Assembly (NCBI RefSeq): GCF_030177755.1
Contig: NZ_CP126539.1
Coordinates: forward strand, 3,656,001 to 3,720,000
From: Devosia sp. RR2S18
GTDB lineage: Bacteria; Pseudomonadota; Alphaproteobacteria; Rhizobiales; Devosiaceae
Length of the DNA stretch: 64,000 nucleotides
Direction: 5' to 3'
Under the pieces are notes generated by a model. It was not told the DNA's origin. It ran no database searches and was given only the letters and a program-made list of their open reading frames with translations. Made by a program: the position numbers and the translations under genes. Of the stretch, positions 1 to 8,190 are shown in pieces (the first letter of the stretch is position 1; each line of letters starts with the position of its first letter).

Positions 1-47
1 AGCGCGACGCCACCAGCGATGGCCTTGGTCAGCTTGGAAAAATTCAT
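1..47 (-). CDS. Start of an exported protein gene (cut by window edge)
   Basis: Only the first 15 codons are inside the window; the gene runs leftward out of it. The peptide begins MNFSKLTKAIAGGVA, a basic start followed by a small/hydrophobic run, as at the start of a signal peptide. A GGGAGAC ribosome binding site lies about 6 bases before the ATG, which supports the start. Product and family cannot be told from this fragment. Confidence 0.5.
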   Translation of the reverse strand, partial: MNFSKLTKAIAGGVA

Positions 48-234
48 TGTTGCAGTCTCCCTGTGTCGCAGTGGGCATATGGCAACGCTAGCCATGCAGA
101 GTGCCCCCGCGCTAGCAAAAGATACAATCGTGCAAATGCACATCCCGCAAGGGGAAATAGCGGCATTTTATCCAAATGGTCAAAATTTGCCCATGCGGTG
201 CGGGACGATAGCCGCATCAAGGCCACCGGTCGGG

Positions 235-447
235 CTAGAAACGGTCTAGCAGGGCAAGGAATATGTCGCCCGCATTCACATCTGCGTAGAGCACGACAAG
301 AATGGCTAGGCTGGCAAGGGTAAACAGAGCGAGCGTGTCGCGCGTGCGAGCGGGCATGGCTAGGATCGGAATGGCGGTTGCGAGGCGGCCAGCTATAGCC
401 CGACTATGGCCATCGAACAGTGTCGCGCTGACGCGATCTCGGCTCAT
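235..447 (-). CDS. Possible small membrane protein, 70 aa
   Basis: An ORF directly downstream of the coxG-like gene on the same strand, starting 19 bases after its stop. It has one hydrophobic stretch near residues 41-57 and an acidic, hydrophobic end (LLDRF). There is no clear ribosome binding site before the chosen ATG, and I do not recognise the sequence. The longer in-frame version starting at 540 would run inside coxG and is less likely. It may be a chance ORF in a GC-rich gap. Confidence 0.3.
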   Translation of the reverse strand: MSRDRVSATLFDGHSRAIAGRLATAIPILAMPARTRDTLALFTLASLAILVVLYADVNAGDIFLALLDRF

Positions 448-466
448 GGTTAGCAGTCTGTTAGCA

Positions 467-940
467 CTAAGGCAGGTCGGGGGGCGGCAGCGGCGTGACC
501 TCGGCGCCCATGGCAGCGCCGAACCGCTCAAAGAAACCATCGATGACCCGCTGCGCCGAACTACCGATAAGTGCTTTCCCTAGCTTCATAATCTGCCCAG
601 AGGCGCCGCCCTGGGCGGTGAAAACCAGCCTGGTGTTCTCGCCGTCGTCGGTCAGCACGATGTCGGCCGCGCCCTCGGCCATGCCAAGAAAACCACCCTT
701 GCCTTTCCCGGTCAGTGTATAGCGCTCAGCCGGCACGATGTCGGTCAGCGCCAAGCCGCCTTTGAACACCGGCTGGGCGATGCCGAGATTGACCTTGATC
801 TCGAGATCGAGCGTGTGCGGACCGGCCCACTCGATCTTGTGGCATCCCGGAATTGCAGCCTTGAGCACCTCGGCATCATTGAGCGCGGCCCAGACCTTAG
901 TGCGAGGCGCAGCGATGATGTAGCGGCCGCCAAAATCCAT
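467..940 (-). CDS. coxG: CoxG family protein (SRPBCC fold)
   Basis: A 157-residue protein of the carbon monoxide dehydrogenase subunit G family. It opens with the family pattern MDFGGRYIIAAPRTKVW, followed by a conserved Pro-Gly-Cys (AIPGC) near residue 32, and ends with a Pro-rich tail. CoxG proteins take the helix-grip START/SRPBCC fold. In CO oxidisers they help recruit the molybdenum CO dehydrogenase to the membrane. No coxMSL or other molybdenum hydroxylase gene is in this window, so this is an orphan copy whose partner enzyme, if any, lies elsewhere. Family assignment is good; role in CO oxidation is not shown. Confidence 0.8.
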   Translation of the reverse strand: MDFGGRYIIAAPRTKVWAALNDAEVLKAAIPGCHKIEWAGPHTLDLEIKVNLGIAQPVFKGGLALTDIVPAERYTLTGKGKGGFLGMAEGAADIVLTDDGENTRLVFTAQGGASGQIMKLGKALIGSSAQRVIDGFFERFGAAMGAEVTPLPPPDLP

Positions 941-1173
941 GAGACACCCATCCCCTTGTTCGGTGCGGAGCGCGCCGCAGGACGACTGCAGCTCCCTGGT
1001 TTGCGATGGTGGCGACGATCATCCGGGCCGCCCTTTACGTGCGGCTTTTTCGCACCAATATCGTCTAAATAGTTGGCCCATCGGGCAGATGCAATTGTCA
1101 GGAGGCCAGCCAACAGCGATCTATAGGTCTGCCGAGGCACCGGCGGACCAGCGTCAGCCAATCGGAGCACAAC

Positions 1174-2400
1174 ATGGCCAGTGAACTCACCACCGCAGCG
1201 ACCCCGCAAACGGCTCCAGCACCCGAGGGTGGCGACAAGCCGCTGCAATATCTGGACCGGGCGGTGACGGCCATCCGCAATCTCGGTCTCTGGCCAGAGA
1301 GTCAGGGCGAGGAGCCGATCACGGGCCTGCTCCAGCAGATCACCGAACTGGACGAGACGCGCGTCATCTTGATCGGGCGCACCTTGAGCCAGGCAAGCGC
1401 CTTCAACGAGGTGGTGCGCGAGCAAGTGGCGGCCATGCGCATTGCCGAGCGCTATGAAGACATCACCAAGGGCTTCGATTCCATTCGCGACGATGCCAAG
1501 GGCATGATCGACCAGCTGAGCGACAACAAGATCGATCTCCTGGAACGCGCCAACAATGTCTGGATGAAGGTGAGCCGCGGTGACATCGCGGACCGCTTCA
1601 ACAAGATCCGTGACACTTATCTCCAGATCACCGGCGACACCAAGGACCAGATCGACCGCGAGCACATCATCCTTGAGGCCTATCGGGATTTCCGCGGGGC
1701 GCTCAAACAAGCTGAGGTGATGGCGCTCGAAGTGCTGGAGACCGCCGAAAATCGACTGGGCGAAAAGAAGACCATTCTACAGCAGGCCTCGGACGCCGTG
1801 GCGGGCTATGCCGGCACCGTCCCGGCCGAACGCGCGCGGCTGGAACTCGAACGCGATGAGAGACTGCGGGAGATGCAAAACGAGGAGCGGCGCTACCAGA
1901 TCGCCAAGGACCTCTCGGACAATCTCACTATCTCTTACAACACCTCGGAAGTCGTGATGGCGCGGCTGATGCAGACTACCAACGCCAAGGAGCGGGTCTA
2001 CCAGCAGTCCATTTCGTTCTTTTCGACCAATGAAACAGTGCTGACGGCGTTGTCAGCATCCTTCACGGGCATGTTTGGCCTGCACGAATCTACCGAAACG
2101 CTCAATGCGATGAAGGAGGGCATGAGCAAGAGCCTTGAGACCCTCGCCGAGATCGGCGACCGCGTTGGCGAGGAAGCAGTGCGCGCCGGCTACGGACCAA
2201 CCGTGCGGGCTGATGCGGTCAAGAAGCTGGTCGATTCAGTCATCAACTTCCAGGAGAAGAGCCGCGGCATCATCAACGAGATGCGCGTGGCCTCGAGCAA
2301 GAACTCGGCGGAAATTCGCGATGCGGTCGAAGACGGCAAGCGGCGGCTCGCCACGCTCGCCGCCGAGGGCAATACCCTCCTGCTCGAAACCCAGAACTAA
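1174..2400 (+). CDS. Coiled-coil protein, first gene of a DUF6384 operon
   Basis: A 408-residue cytoplasmic protein with no signal peptide or membrane segment. The N-terminal 25 residues are Ala/Pro/Thr-rich and probably disordered. The rest is almost all charged helix, with strong coiled-coil character near residues 150-260 and 310-400. Homologues in databases carry only the uninformative label 'cell surface protein', as I recall. The last third has the heptad look of TelA-type toxic anion resistance proteins, but I see no diagnostic TelA motif. A GGAG ribosome binding site sits 9 bases before the ATG. It is followed 31 bases later by a DUF6384 gene and then by another coiled-coil gene, so the three probably form one operon and one complex. 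Function unknown. Confidence 0.75.
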   Translation: MASELTTAATPQTAPAPEGGDKPLQYLDRAVTAIRNLGLWPESQGEEPITGLLQQITELDETRVILIGRTLSQASAFNEVVREQVAAMRIAERYEDITKGFDSIRDDAKGMIDQLSDNKIDLLERANNVWMKVSRGDIADRFNKIRDTYLQITGDTKDQIDREHIILEAYRDFRGALKQAEVMALEVLETAENRLGEKKTILQQASDAVAGYAGTVPAERARLELERDERLREMQNEERRYQIAKDLSDNLTISYNTSEVVMARLMQTTNAKERVYQQSISFFSTNETVLTALSASFTGMFGLHESTETLNAMKEGMSKSLETLAEIGDRVGEEAVRAGYGPTVRADAVKKLVDSVINFQEKSRGIINEMRVASSKNSAEIRDAVEDGKRRLATLAAEGNTLLLETQN

Positions 2401-2431
2401 CGAGGTCGAGACCCAAGGGTGACAGCCTTCG

Positions 2432-3370
2432 ATGAGTGACGTGACAGCCAAGCCGGCTGCGCCCCTGGACGAGATGATGTTGGCGATGGACGTGGTGGAT
2501 ACACTGCGGCATCAGCAAGATCTGGCCTTGCGCGAGCTCAATGGCGCCGCCCGGGAGCGGCAGCTGATCGAGAAACTGCGCGAGATCTATCACCACCAGG
2601 GCATCGAGGTTCCGGACCACATTCTCAAGGAAGGCGTGGCGGCCCTCGCAGAAGCGCGGTTCACCTATGAGCCGCCGAGGCCGGGCTGGCGCACCACCCT
2701 GGCGCGCCTTTATGTCAGCCGCGACAGCTGGGGCAAGCCGGCGCTGGCGCTCCTTGCAGTTCTGGTGCTGGCGGTCGTGGCCTTCTTTGGTATTTGGCAG
2801 CCGTTTCAGCGGGGGCAGCAGGAGGCGGCGCGGATCGAACTCGCCGAGGGGCTGCCGGCACAACTCGATGCCCTTTACGAGACGATCTACCAGGAAACCA
2901 AGGTGCAGCAGGCGGTGCTCGAAGCGGAGGCCTTGCGCACGCGCGGCCAGTCCCTGGCCGCCGAGGGTGACAGGGCTGGCGCCTTGCAAGCTCTCGAGGA
3001 TCTTACAGCACTGCGTGACCTGCTCCGGCAGGAGTATCGGCTGGTGGTGGTCAATCAGTCCGGGGCCCGGTCAGGATTCTGGACCTTTCCCGAGATCAAT
3101 ACCGCTGCGACCAACTACTACATCGTCGTGCAAGCGCTTGATGCCGACGGGGACGCGCTGCAATTGCCGATCCTTAACGAGGAGAATGGGGCGACCGAAC
3201 TTGTGGACATCTGGGCCGTACGGGTGCCGGAGACCGTCTACACTGCGGTGCTCGCCGACAAGCAGGACGACGGCATCATCCAAGCCAATGAGATCGGCCG
3301 GAAGTCGGACGGTTTCCTCGAGGTGGAATACAATGTGCCGGTCATGGGCGGGGCTTTGACGCAGTGGTGA
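2432..3370 (+). CDS. DUF6384 family membrane protein
   Basis: A 312-residue protein that I recognise as DUF6384 from its N-terminal region. Residues 11-75 carry the hallmark patterns PLDEMMLAMDVVDTLR and REIYHHQGIEVPDHIL. A single membrane segment lies near residues 103-124 (ALALLAVLVLAVVAFFGIW). After it come a charged helical stretch (125-200) and a beta-rich C-terminal domain of about 110 residues. The likely topology is a cytoplasmic helical N-terminal domain anchored to the membrane, with the C-terminal domain on the other side. The downstream gene starts 4 bases after the stop, which suggests translational coupling. No function has been established for the family as far as I know. Confidence 0.8.
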   Translation: MSDVTAKPAAPLDEMMLAMDVVDTLRHQQDLALRELNGAARERQLIEKLREIYHHQGIEVPDHILKEGVAALAEARFTYEPPRPGWRTTLARLYVSRDSWGKPALALLAVLVLAVVAFFGIWQPFQRGQQEAARIELAEGLPAQLDALYETIYQETKVQQAVLEAEALRTRGQSLAAEGDRAGALQALEDLTALRDLLRQEYRLVVVNQSGARSGFWTFPEINTAATNYYIVVQALDADGDALQLPILNEENGATELVDIWAVRVPETVYTAVLADKQDDGIIQANEIGRKSDGFLEVEYNVPVMGGALTQW

Positions 3371-3374
3371 CCCG

Positions 3375-4910
3375 ATGAGTATCCGAGGACCCGAAGCTCT
3401 CGCCAGCCTCGACGAGGCCATGCGCGACATCAGGCGCGAAGAGGACGACATCTCGCGGCGCCTGGCGCGCTCGTCCGAGCGCCTGGGCAAAATCAAGGAG
3501 AGTGAAGCCGAGCTGTTCCGGCAATTAGCCCGGTTGCGGCTTGACCCTGCCGTGCAGGGAGATCTCGACGCGCGGATATCGAGCGCCGAAGCACGGGCGC
3601 GCGACATGCTCAAGGCTCACGCCAAGGCCTTGGCCGAGGCAGAGAATGAGGTTGCTGGAGGCGACGCCAAACTGATGCAGCTCAGTGCGGAGCGCGCCGA
3701 AGCCCTCAAGCTTTTCGAGGGACATCAAGCCGAACTGCGCGCCCTGGCGACCCGCATGGGACCAAGCATCGCTCGCGATCCCGCCTTTGCGGCCAAGCGC
3801 AGCCAGGCGAAGCAATTGGCAGAGGTTGCCGCCCAGTCGATGCGCAAGACCGAGCAGGCCGAGACGGACCGCGACGAAAAGGGCCGTCCTTACCGCGACG
3901 ATGGGCTGTTCATGTATCTGTGGGAGAGTGGCTACGGTACCGCGAACTACCGCGCGAACAATCTCGTGCGCTATCTCGATGGGCTGGTCGCCAATCTTGT
4001 GGGCTTCAGCAAGGCGCGGCCGAACTTCGCCATGCTCAACGAGATCCCGCTGCGCCTGCGTGAACATGCCGAACGACAGATTGAGCTGGCTCGGCAAGCC
4101 GAACAAGAGCTCGATACACTGGAAACTGCCGCGATCGACGCTTCGGGCGGCAAACCGATACGCGAGGCGATGGAGCAGGCGCAAGCGCGGATCGATGCTC
4201 TCGACGCCGAGATCGTTGCAGCCGAGGACCGACGTGATGACGCCGCCCGGCATCTGGCGACGCTGTCGGAAGGCGGCAACCCCGCCTTCGAAGCGGCCTT
4301 AAGCGAACTGGTGATGGCGCTGGGACGGGAGGATATCCAGACCCTGCTGGCCGAAGCGCGTCGCACCCGAACTGGGCAGGACGACACCATCGTCGCCCAG
4401 ATCGACGAAAATCGAGCCCGCGCCAAGGAGGAAGATGCCGAGACGCGTGACCTCAAGGGGCGCCTCAAGACCCTGGCGTCGCGGCGCCGCGAGCTCGAGG
4501 ACATCCAGTGGGAGTTCAAAAAGCAGCGTTTTGACGACCCGCGCTCGACCTTCCGCGAGGATCGGCTGGTGGGCGACATGCTCAACGACTTCCTGCGCGG
4601 CTCGATCACGGCGGCGTCGTACTGGGATCATTGGCGCCGCTCGCAGAACTGGAGCGCTGGCACCGGTGACTGGGGCGGCGGTGTCGGCCTGCCTAATCAT
4701 GGGCGGCAGCAGGGCAATTCGCCATGGCCGCAGGGTGGGGGCTTTACCTGGCCCGACAACAGCTTCGGAGGCGGTAAGAGCTCGCGCGGCGGCTTTGGCG
4801 GGGGCTGGGGCGGCGGCACGCGCAGCAGCGGCGGCGGCTTCTCCCGCCCGCGCAGCGGCTCCGCCGGCACGCGCAAGCACGGTGGTTTCAAAACGGGCGG
4901 CGGCTTCTAG
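3375..4910 (+). CDS. Coiled-coil protein with Gly/Arg-rich tail (DUF6384 operon)
   Basis: A 511-residue protein, third in the operon. Residues 1-140 and 225-390 are highly charged and predicted to be coiled coil. Between them lies a more globular segment (about 165-215) containing the pattern YLWESGYGTANYRANNLVRYLD. The last 100 residues switch to low-complexity Gly/Ser/Arg/Trp sequence with repeated GGG, GGF and RGG units, ending GGGF. RGG-like tails often bind RNA or other proteins, or drive phase separation, but this is inference here. There is no membrane segment or signal peptide. The stop codon lies within the stem of a strong hairpin shared with the converging gene. I do not recognise a named domain. 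Confidence 0.75.
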   Translation: MSIRGPEALASLDEAMRDIRREEDDISRRLARSSERLGKIKESEAELFRQLARLRLDPAVQGDLDARISSAEARARDMLKAHAKALAEAENEVAGGDAKLMQLSAERAEALKLFEGHQAELRALATRMGPSIARDPAFAAKRSQAKQLAEVAAQSMRKTEQAETDRDEKGRPYRDDGLFMYLWESGYGTANYRANNLVRYLDGLVANLVGFSKARPNFAMLNEIPLRLREHAERQIELARQAEQELDTLETAAIDASGGKPIREAMEQAQARIDALDAEIVAAEDRRDDAARHLATLSEGGNPAFEAALSELVMALGREDIQTLLAEARRTRTGQDDTIVAQIDENRARAKEEDAETRDLKGRLKTLASRRRELEDIQWEFKKQRFDDPRSTFREDRLVGDMLNDFLRGSITAASYWDHWRRSQNWSAGTGDWGGGVGLPNHGRQQGNSPWPQGGGFTWPDNSFGGGKSSRGGFGGGWGGGTRSSGGGFSRPRSGSAGTRKHGGFKTGGGF

Positions 4911-4918
4911 CCGCCCGT
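4893..4918. terminator. Bidirectional hairpin between converging genes
   Basis: ACGGGCGGC (4893-4901) pairs perfectly with GCCGCCCGT (4910-4918) across an 8-base loop. It covers the stop codon of the coiled-coil gene and abuts the stop of the converging VOC gene. The 9-bp GC-rich stem suits a shared terminator, although the T-tract is short on both sides. Confidence 0.6.
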
Positions 4919-5316
4919 TAGTTCTCCGTCGGGCTGGCCATCACCTCCCAGACATTGCCTTCGCTGTCTTCGAAGTAGGCCGAATAGCCCCATTCCGACT
5001 TCGTACCTGGGGTAATGATCCCGCCGCCAGCCGCCAGAACCCGGGCCAGAATGTCATCGACCTCGTCGGCATCGGCGGCCTTGTGGCTGAGCACGAACCC
5101 CGGCGTGCCGGCGATGGCCTCCTCTACGCCTGCCGTTTGGGCGATCTGCTCGCGCGGAAACAGGACAAAGGAGAACTTCTCGTCGAAGAAGAAAGCGACG
5201 TGGTCCTCCCCTGCCCCGATCTGGTCGTCGCCGATGTCAAAGAGCGCACGATAAAAGGCGAAGGCGCGTTCGAGATTGTCGACGCCGATGGTGATGATGG
5301 AAATCGATGGCTGCAT
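4918..5316 (-). CDS. VOC family (glyoxalase-like) protein
   Basis: A 132-residue single-domain vicinal oxygen chelate protein. It begins MQPSISIITIGVDNLERAFAFYR, the first beta-alpha unit typical of the family, and ends with the strand pattern of the second half (YSAYFEDSEGNVWEV). The metal/ligand positions are only partly conserved by eye, so a glyoxalase, dioxygenase or resistance role cannot be chosen. I start at 5316, not the upstream in-frame Met at 5367, because the fold begins right at MQPS. It lies next to, and is transcribed with the same polarity as, the siderophore ABC operon but is separated by 72 bases. Confidence 0.8.
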   Translation of the reverse strand: MQPSISIITIGVDNLERAFAFYRALFDIGDDQIGAGEDHVAFFFDEKFSFVLFPREQIAQTAGVEEAIAGTPGFVLSHKAADADEVDDILARVLAAGGGIITPGTKSEWGYSAYFEDSEGNVWEVMASPTEN

Positions 5317-5388
5317 GGGTCGGGCTCCGTTCCCGGTGTGAACGAGGCTGGCGCGTTCCGGCTCCATGAGAGGGACCGCTCGGCAATC

Positions 5389-6147
5389 CTATTCGTAATA
5401 GACGCTGATCCGCTGCCCGCCGATCTCGTGCACCTTGATGTCCATCTCGTAGATTTCGGAAAGAACTTCGGGCTGGATCATCTGGTCGGCCGGGCCTTGT
5501 GCGGCAACTCTGCCGTGCTTCATGGCGACGATGTAGTCGGAATACCAGGACGCGAAATTGATGTCGTGAAGCACCAGCACGACTGTCTTGCCAAGCTCAT
5601 TGGCGGCGCGGCGCAAGAGCTTCATCATGCCCATGGCATGCTTCATATCGAGATTGTTGAGCGGCTCGTCGAGCAGCACATAATCGGTGTCCTGGCAGAG
5701 CACCATGGCAACGAAGGCGCGCTGACGCTGACCGCCCGAGAGCTCGTCGAGAAACCGACCGGCGAGGTCGCCAAGACTGAGAAATCCGATCGCCTCCTCG
5801 ATTAGCGTGTAGTCCTCGGCGGTGAGACGCCCCTTGGAATAGGGATAGCGCCCGAATGAGACGAGGTCCCGCACCGTGAGACGCGCCGTCATGTGGTTGT
5901 CCTGGCGCAGGATCGACAGGCGCCGCGCCAGGACATCGCTCTTGGTCCTGCTGACATCCATGCCATCCACGGTCACTGTACCGCGGTCCATGCCCATCAG
6001 CCGGCTCACCATGGATAGCAAGGTCGATTTGCCTGCCCCGTTCGGCCCGATGATTGAGGTGATGCCCCCTGCCGGCAGGGTCAGGGTCACATCGTCCACC
6101 ACGCAGGACGCGCCGTAATTCTTGGTGACGCCTTGGGTGATGATCAA
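5389..6147 (-). CDS. Siderophore ABC transporter ATP-binding protein (FatE/CeuD-like)
   Basis: A 252-residue ATPase of the FecE/FhuC class. Walker A is GPNGAGKST (residues 34-42), the signature is LSGGQRQRAF, and Walker B is YVLLDEP followed by a switch His (LVLHDIN). It energises uptake of a ferri-siderophore through the two permeases encoded just upstream. The start is TTG at 6147: the preceding permease gene ends at 6144 in the overlap TTGA, so translational coupling fixes this start. The family match is to FatE/CeuD/PetD-like systems for catecholate or mixed siderophores. The ligand is inferred, not shown. Confidence 0.9.
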   Translation of the reverse strand: MIITQGVTKNYGASCVVDDVTLTLPAGGITSIIGPNGAGKSTLLSMVSRLMGMDRGTVTVDGMDVSRTKSDVLARRLSILRQDNHMTARLTVRDLVSFGRYPYSKGRLTAEDYTLIEEAIGFLSLGDLAGRFLDELSGGQRQRAFVAMVLCQDTDYVLLDEPLNNLDMKHAMGMMKLLRRAANELGKTVVLVLHDINFASWYSDYIVAMKHGRVAAQGPADQMIQPEVLSEIYEMDIKVHEIGGQRISVYYE

Positions 6148-7154
6148 CGCGCAGCTCTCCGCAGAACCAGAACAATGAAGACGATGCCGCCCAGGAACTC
6201 GATAATGATCGAGAGTGCCGTGTCAAAGGCAAAGACCCGCTCGAGCAGGGTCTGCCCACCCACGAGGCAGGTTACAGCGAGGAGAGCGGCGGCGGGCAGC
6301 ACATATTTATGGTGACTGGAGCCGACCAGCGAATGCGCCAGGCTCGCCACCAGCAGCCCGAAGAAGGAGACCGGCCCGACCAGCGCCGTCGAAATCGCCA
6401 CCAGCACCGAGATCATGATCAGCATGATGGTGATGGTACGCTTGTAGTCGACGCCGAGGTTGATGGCGTTGGCGCGGCCCAGATTGAGCACGTCGAAGAC
6501 ATTGACCATGCGCACAATAACGATGGTGACCAGCGCCAGCACTCCATAAGCAAACAGCAGATGGTTGGTGTCGACGCGCGAGAAGCTGGCGAAGAACGTG
6601 TCCTGCAGCACGTTGAACGCATTGGGATCCATGATGCGCTGCATGAACTGAATGACGCTGCGGAACATAATGCCGAAGACGATGCCAACCAGCACCAGGA
6701 GGTGCAGGCTGCGCTCCTGCCAAAGGAAGAGCCAACTGAACAGGAGGCTGGCAAAGCCGATCATCACCACCATTTCCAGCGCAAAATGCACGTTGGGATC
6801 CAGGCTGACGATCGAGGTGATGCCGAAAAAGAAGACCAGCCCGGTCTGGAGGAGCACATAGAGCTGGTCGAAGCCCATGATAGAGGGTGTGAGGATGCGG
6901 TTATTGGTGGCCGTCTGGAACAAGACAGTGGAAACCGCCACTGAATAGGCGACCAGCACCAACCCTAAAAGCTTGCGGCCCCGGAAGGGGATGACGAAGC
7001 TCCAGCTGCCCTTGGCGTCTACCACCATGAAGCAGATGATCGAGACAATGGCGAGCAGCGCTAGCGCCCCGAGGACGATCTGGGGTCGCGTCAACCCGTG
7101 GCCGCTGAACAGTGGACGGGGCGCAGCGGTGGTAGCGGAGAGCTCAGGCGGCAC
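6144..7154 (-). CDS. Siderophore ABC transporter permease (FatC/CeuC-like)
   Basis: A 336-residue FecCD-family permease with about nine to ten membrane segments. It forms half of the inner membrane channel for the ferri-siderophore system. The N-terminus has a soluble 20-residue leader before the first segment (PQIVLGALALLAIVSIICFMV). It overlaps the upstream permease gene by 11 bases and the downstream ATPase gene by 4 bases, a compact operon. The pattern RANAINLGVDYKRTI near residue 230 is the loop that contacts the ATPase in this family. Similarity is closest in feel to the FatC/CeuC branch, which pairs with FatD/CeuB-like partners. Confidence 0.9.
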   Translation of the reverse strand: MPPELSATTAAPRPLFSGHGLTRPQIVLGALALLAIVSIICFMVVDAKGSWSFVIPFRGRKLLGLVLVAYSVAVSTVLFQTATNNRILTPSIMGFDQLYVLLQTGLVFFFGITSIVSLDPNVHFALEMVVMIGFASLLFSWLFLWQERSLHLLVLVGIVFGIMFRSVIQFMQRIMDPNAFNVLQDTFFASFSRVDTNHLLFAYGVLALVTIVIVRMVNVFDVLNLGRANAINLGVDYKRTITIMLIMISVLVAISTALVGPVSFFGLLVASLAHSLVGSSHHKYVLPAAALLAVTCLVGGQTLLERVFAFDTALSIIIEFLGGIVFIVLVLRRAAR

Positions 7155-8106
7155 TGCGGCGGGTCCTCAAGAGGAGATAGAGGAAGACGATGCTGCCGAT
7201 TACCCCGACCACAACGCTGATCGGGATTTCGTAAGGCGCGCGGATGACCCGCCCGACGATATCGCAGGCGACCACAAAACCAGCCCCGGTAACGGCGACC
7301 CAGGGCACGGTGCGGCGCATATTGTCGCCGATCATGAGGCTGATGACGTTGGGGACCACAAGACCGAGGAAGGGGATGATGCCCACCGACACCAGCACCA
7401 CGGCACTGATCAGCGCCACGACTACGAGGCCGAGCGTCATCACCTGCTGGTGGTTGAGCCCGAGATTGGTGGTGAAGTCCTCGCCCATGCTGGCGACCGT
7501 AAACCGATCGGCCGCGATATAGGCGACGACAGCGCAGACCAGGCCGATCCACAATAGCTCGTAGCGGCCCCGCAGTACGCCCGAGAAATCGCCGACTTCC
7601 CAGGCCAGCAACGTCGGCAATAGGCCGTAGCGGTAGGCAAAGAAAGTGGTGACGGCGCCGATGATGCCCGAGAGCATGATGCCGACCAAGGGCACCAGCA
7701 GCACGTCGCGCGCCGGCACCGTAGCGATGACGCGGAAAAACAGGAAAGTTCCGGCAAGCGCGAACACCGCTGCCACCAGCATCTTGGCCATGAGCGGCCA
7801 GCCGGGCGCCAACATGGTGACGATCAGAAAGCCCAGCAACGCCGACTCTGTCGTACCGACCGTGCCCGGCTCGACAAAGCGGTTGCGCACGATGATCTGC
7901 ATGACGAGCCCGGCAATCGCCATAGACGAGCCGGCGAGCAGCAGCGACAGTGTGCGCGGAATACGGCTGATCAGCAGGACCTGAATCGGCCGGTCATCGG
8001 GGCTCGATGAGAGCAGCGCGCCGATCGACACGTCGCTGACGCCGACGAAGAGGCTGGCGATGGCCAGCGCCAGCGTCGCGGCAAGGGCGAGGAGCAGTAG
8101 ACGCAC
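7144..8106 (-). CDS. Siderophore ABC transporter permease (FatD/CeuB-like)
   Basis: A 320-residue FecCD-family permease, the second half of the channel. The conserved RIPRTLSLLLAGSSMAIAGLVMQ segment near residues 49-71 is the family hallmark (Arg-x-Pro-Arg, then small residues). The ATPase-coupling loop appears as GEDFTTNLGLNHQQV. Its start lies 84 bases after the stop of the binding-protein gene, with a strong hairpin in the gap that probably lowers permease expression relative to the binding protein. Confidence 0.9.
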   Translation of the reverse strand: MRLLLLALAATLALAIASLFVGVSDVSIGALLSSSPDDRPIQVLLISRIPRTLSLLLAGSSMAIAGLVMQIIVRNRFVEPGTVGTTESALLGFLIVTMLAPGWPLMAKMLVAAVFALAGTFLFFRVIATVPARDVLLVPLVGIMLSGIIGAVTTFFAYRYGLLPTLLAWEVGDFSGVLRGRYELLWIGLVCAVVAYIAADRFTVASMGEDFTTNLGLNHQQVMTLGLVVVALISAVVLVSVGIIPFLGLVVPNVISLMIGDNMRRTVPWVAVTGAGFVVACDIVGRVIRAPYEIPISVVVGVIGSIVFLYLLLRTRRSAA

Positions 8107-8137
8107 GAGCGTGCCTTTGCGGTCGTTCCAGAATGGG

Positions 8138-8163
8138 CAAAACCCGGCGGACGGACCGCCGGG
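8138..8163 (-). terminator. Intercistronic hairpin after binding-protein gene
   Basis: Read on the minus strand, CCCGGCGG (8163-8156), a 5-base loop and CCGCCGGG (8150-8143) form a perfect 8-bp stem followed by TTTTG (8142-8138). It sits between the siderophore-binding protein gene and its first permease gene. The short T-run suggests partial termination or protection of the upstream mRNA end, giving more binding protein than permease. Confidence 0.6.
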
Positions 8164-8190
8164 CTCGCAATCAGCTTGGGAAGGTCTCTA

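Noticed and set aside
745..1710. Long minus-strand ORF opposite the first coiled-coil gene and coxG
   Set aside because: It overlaps two better supported genes, has unnatural composition and no family pattern; it is a shadow frame of GC-rich DNA.
4435..5805. 456-residue plus-strand ORF spanning three genes
   Set aside because: It crosses the Gly-rich coding tail, a terminator hairpin and two minus-strand genes, and its sequence is Arg/Ala-rich frame-shadow type.
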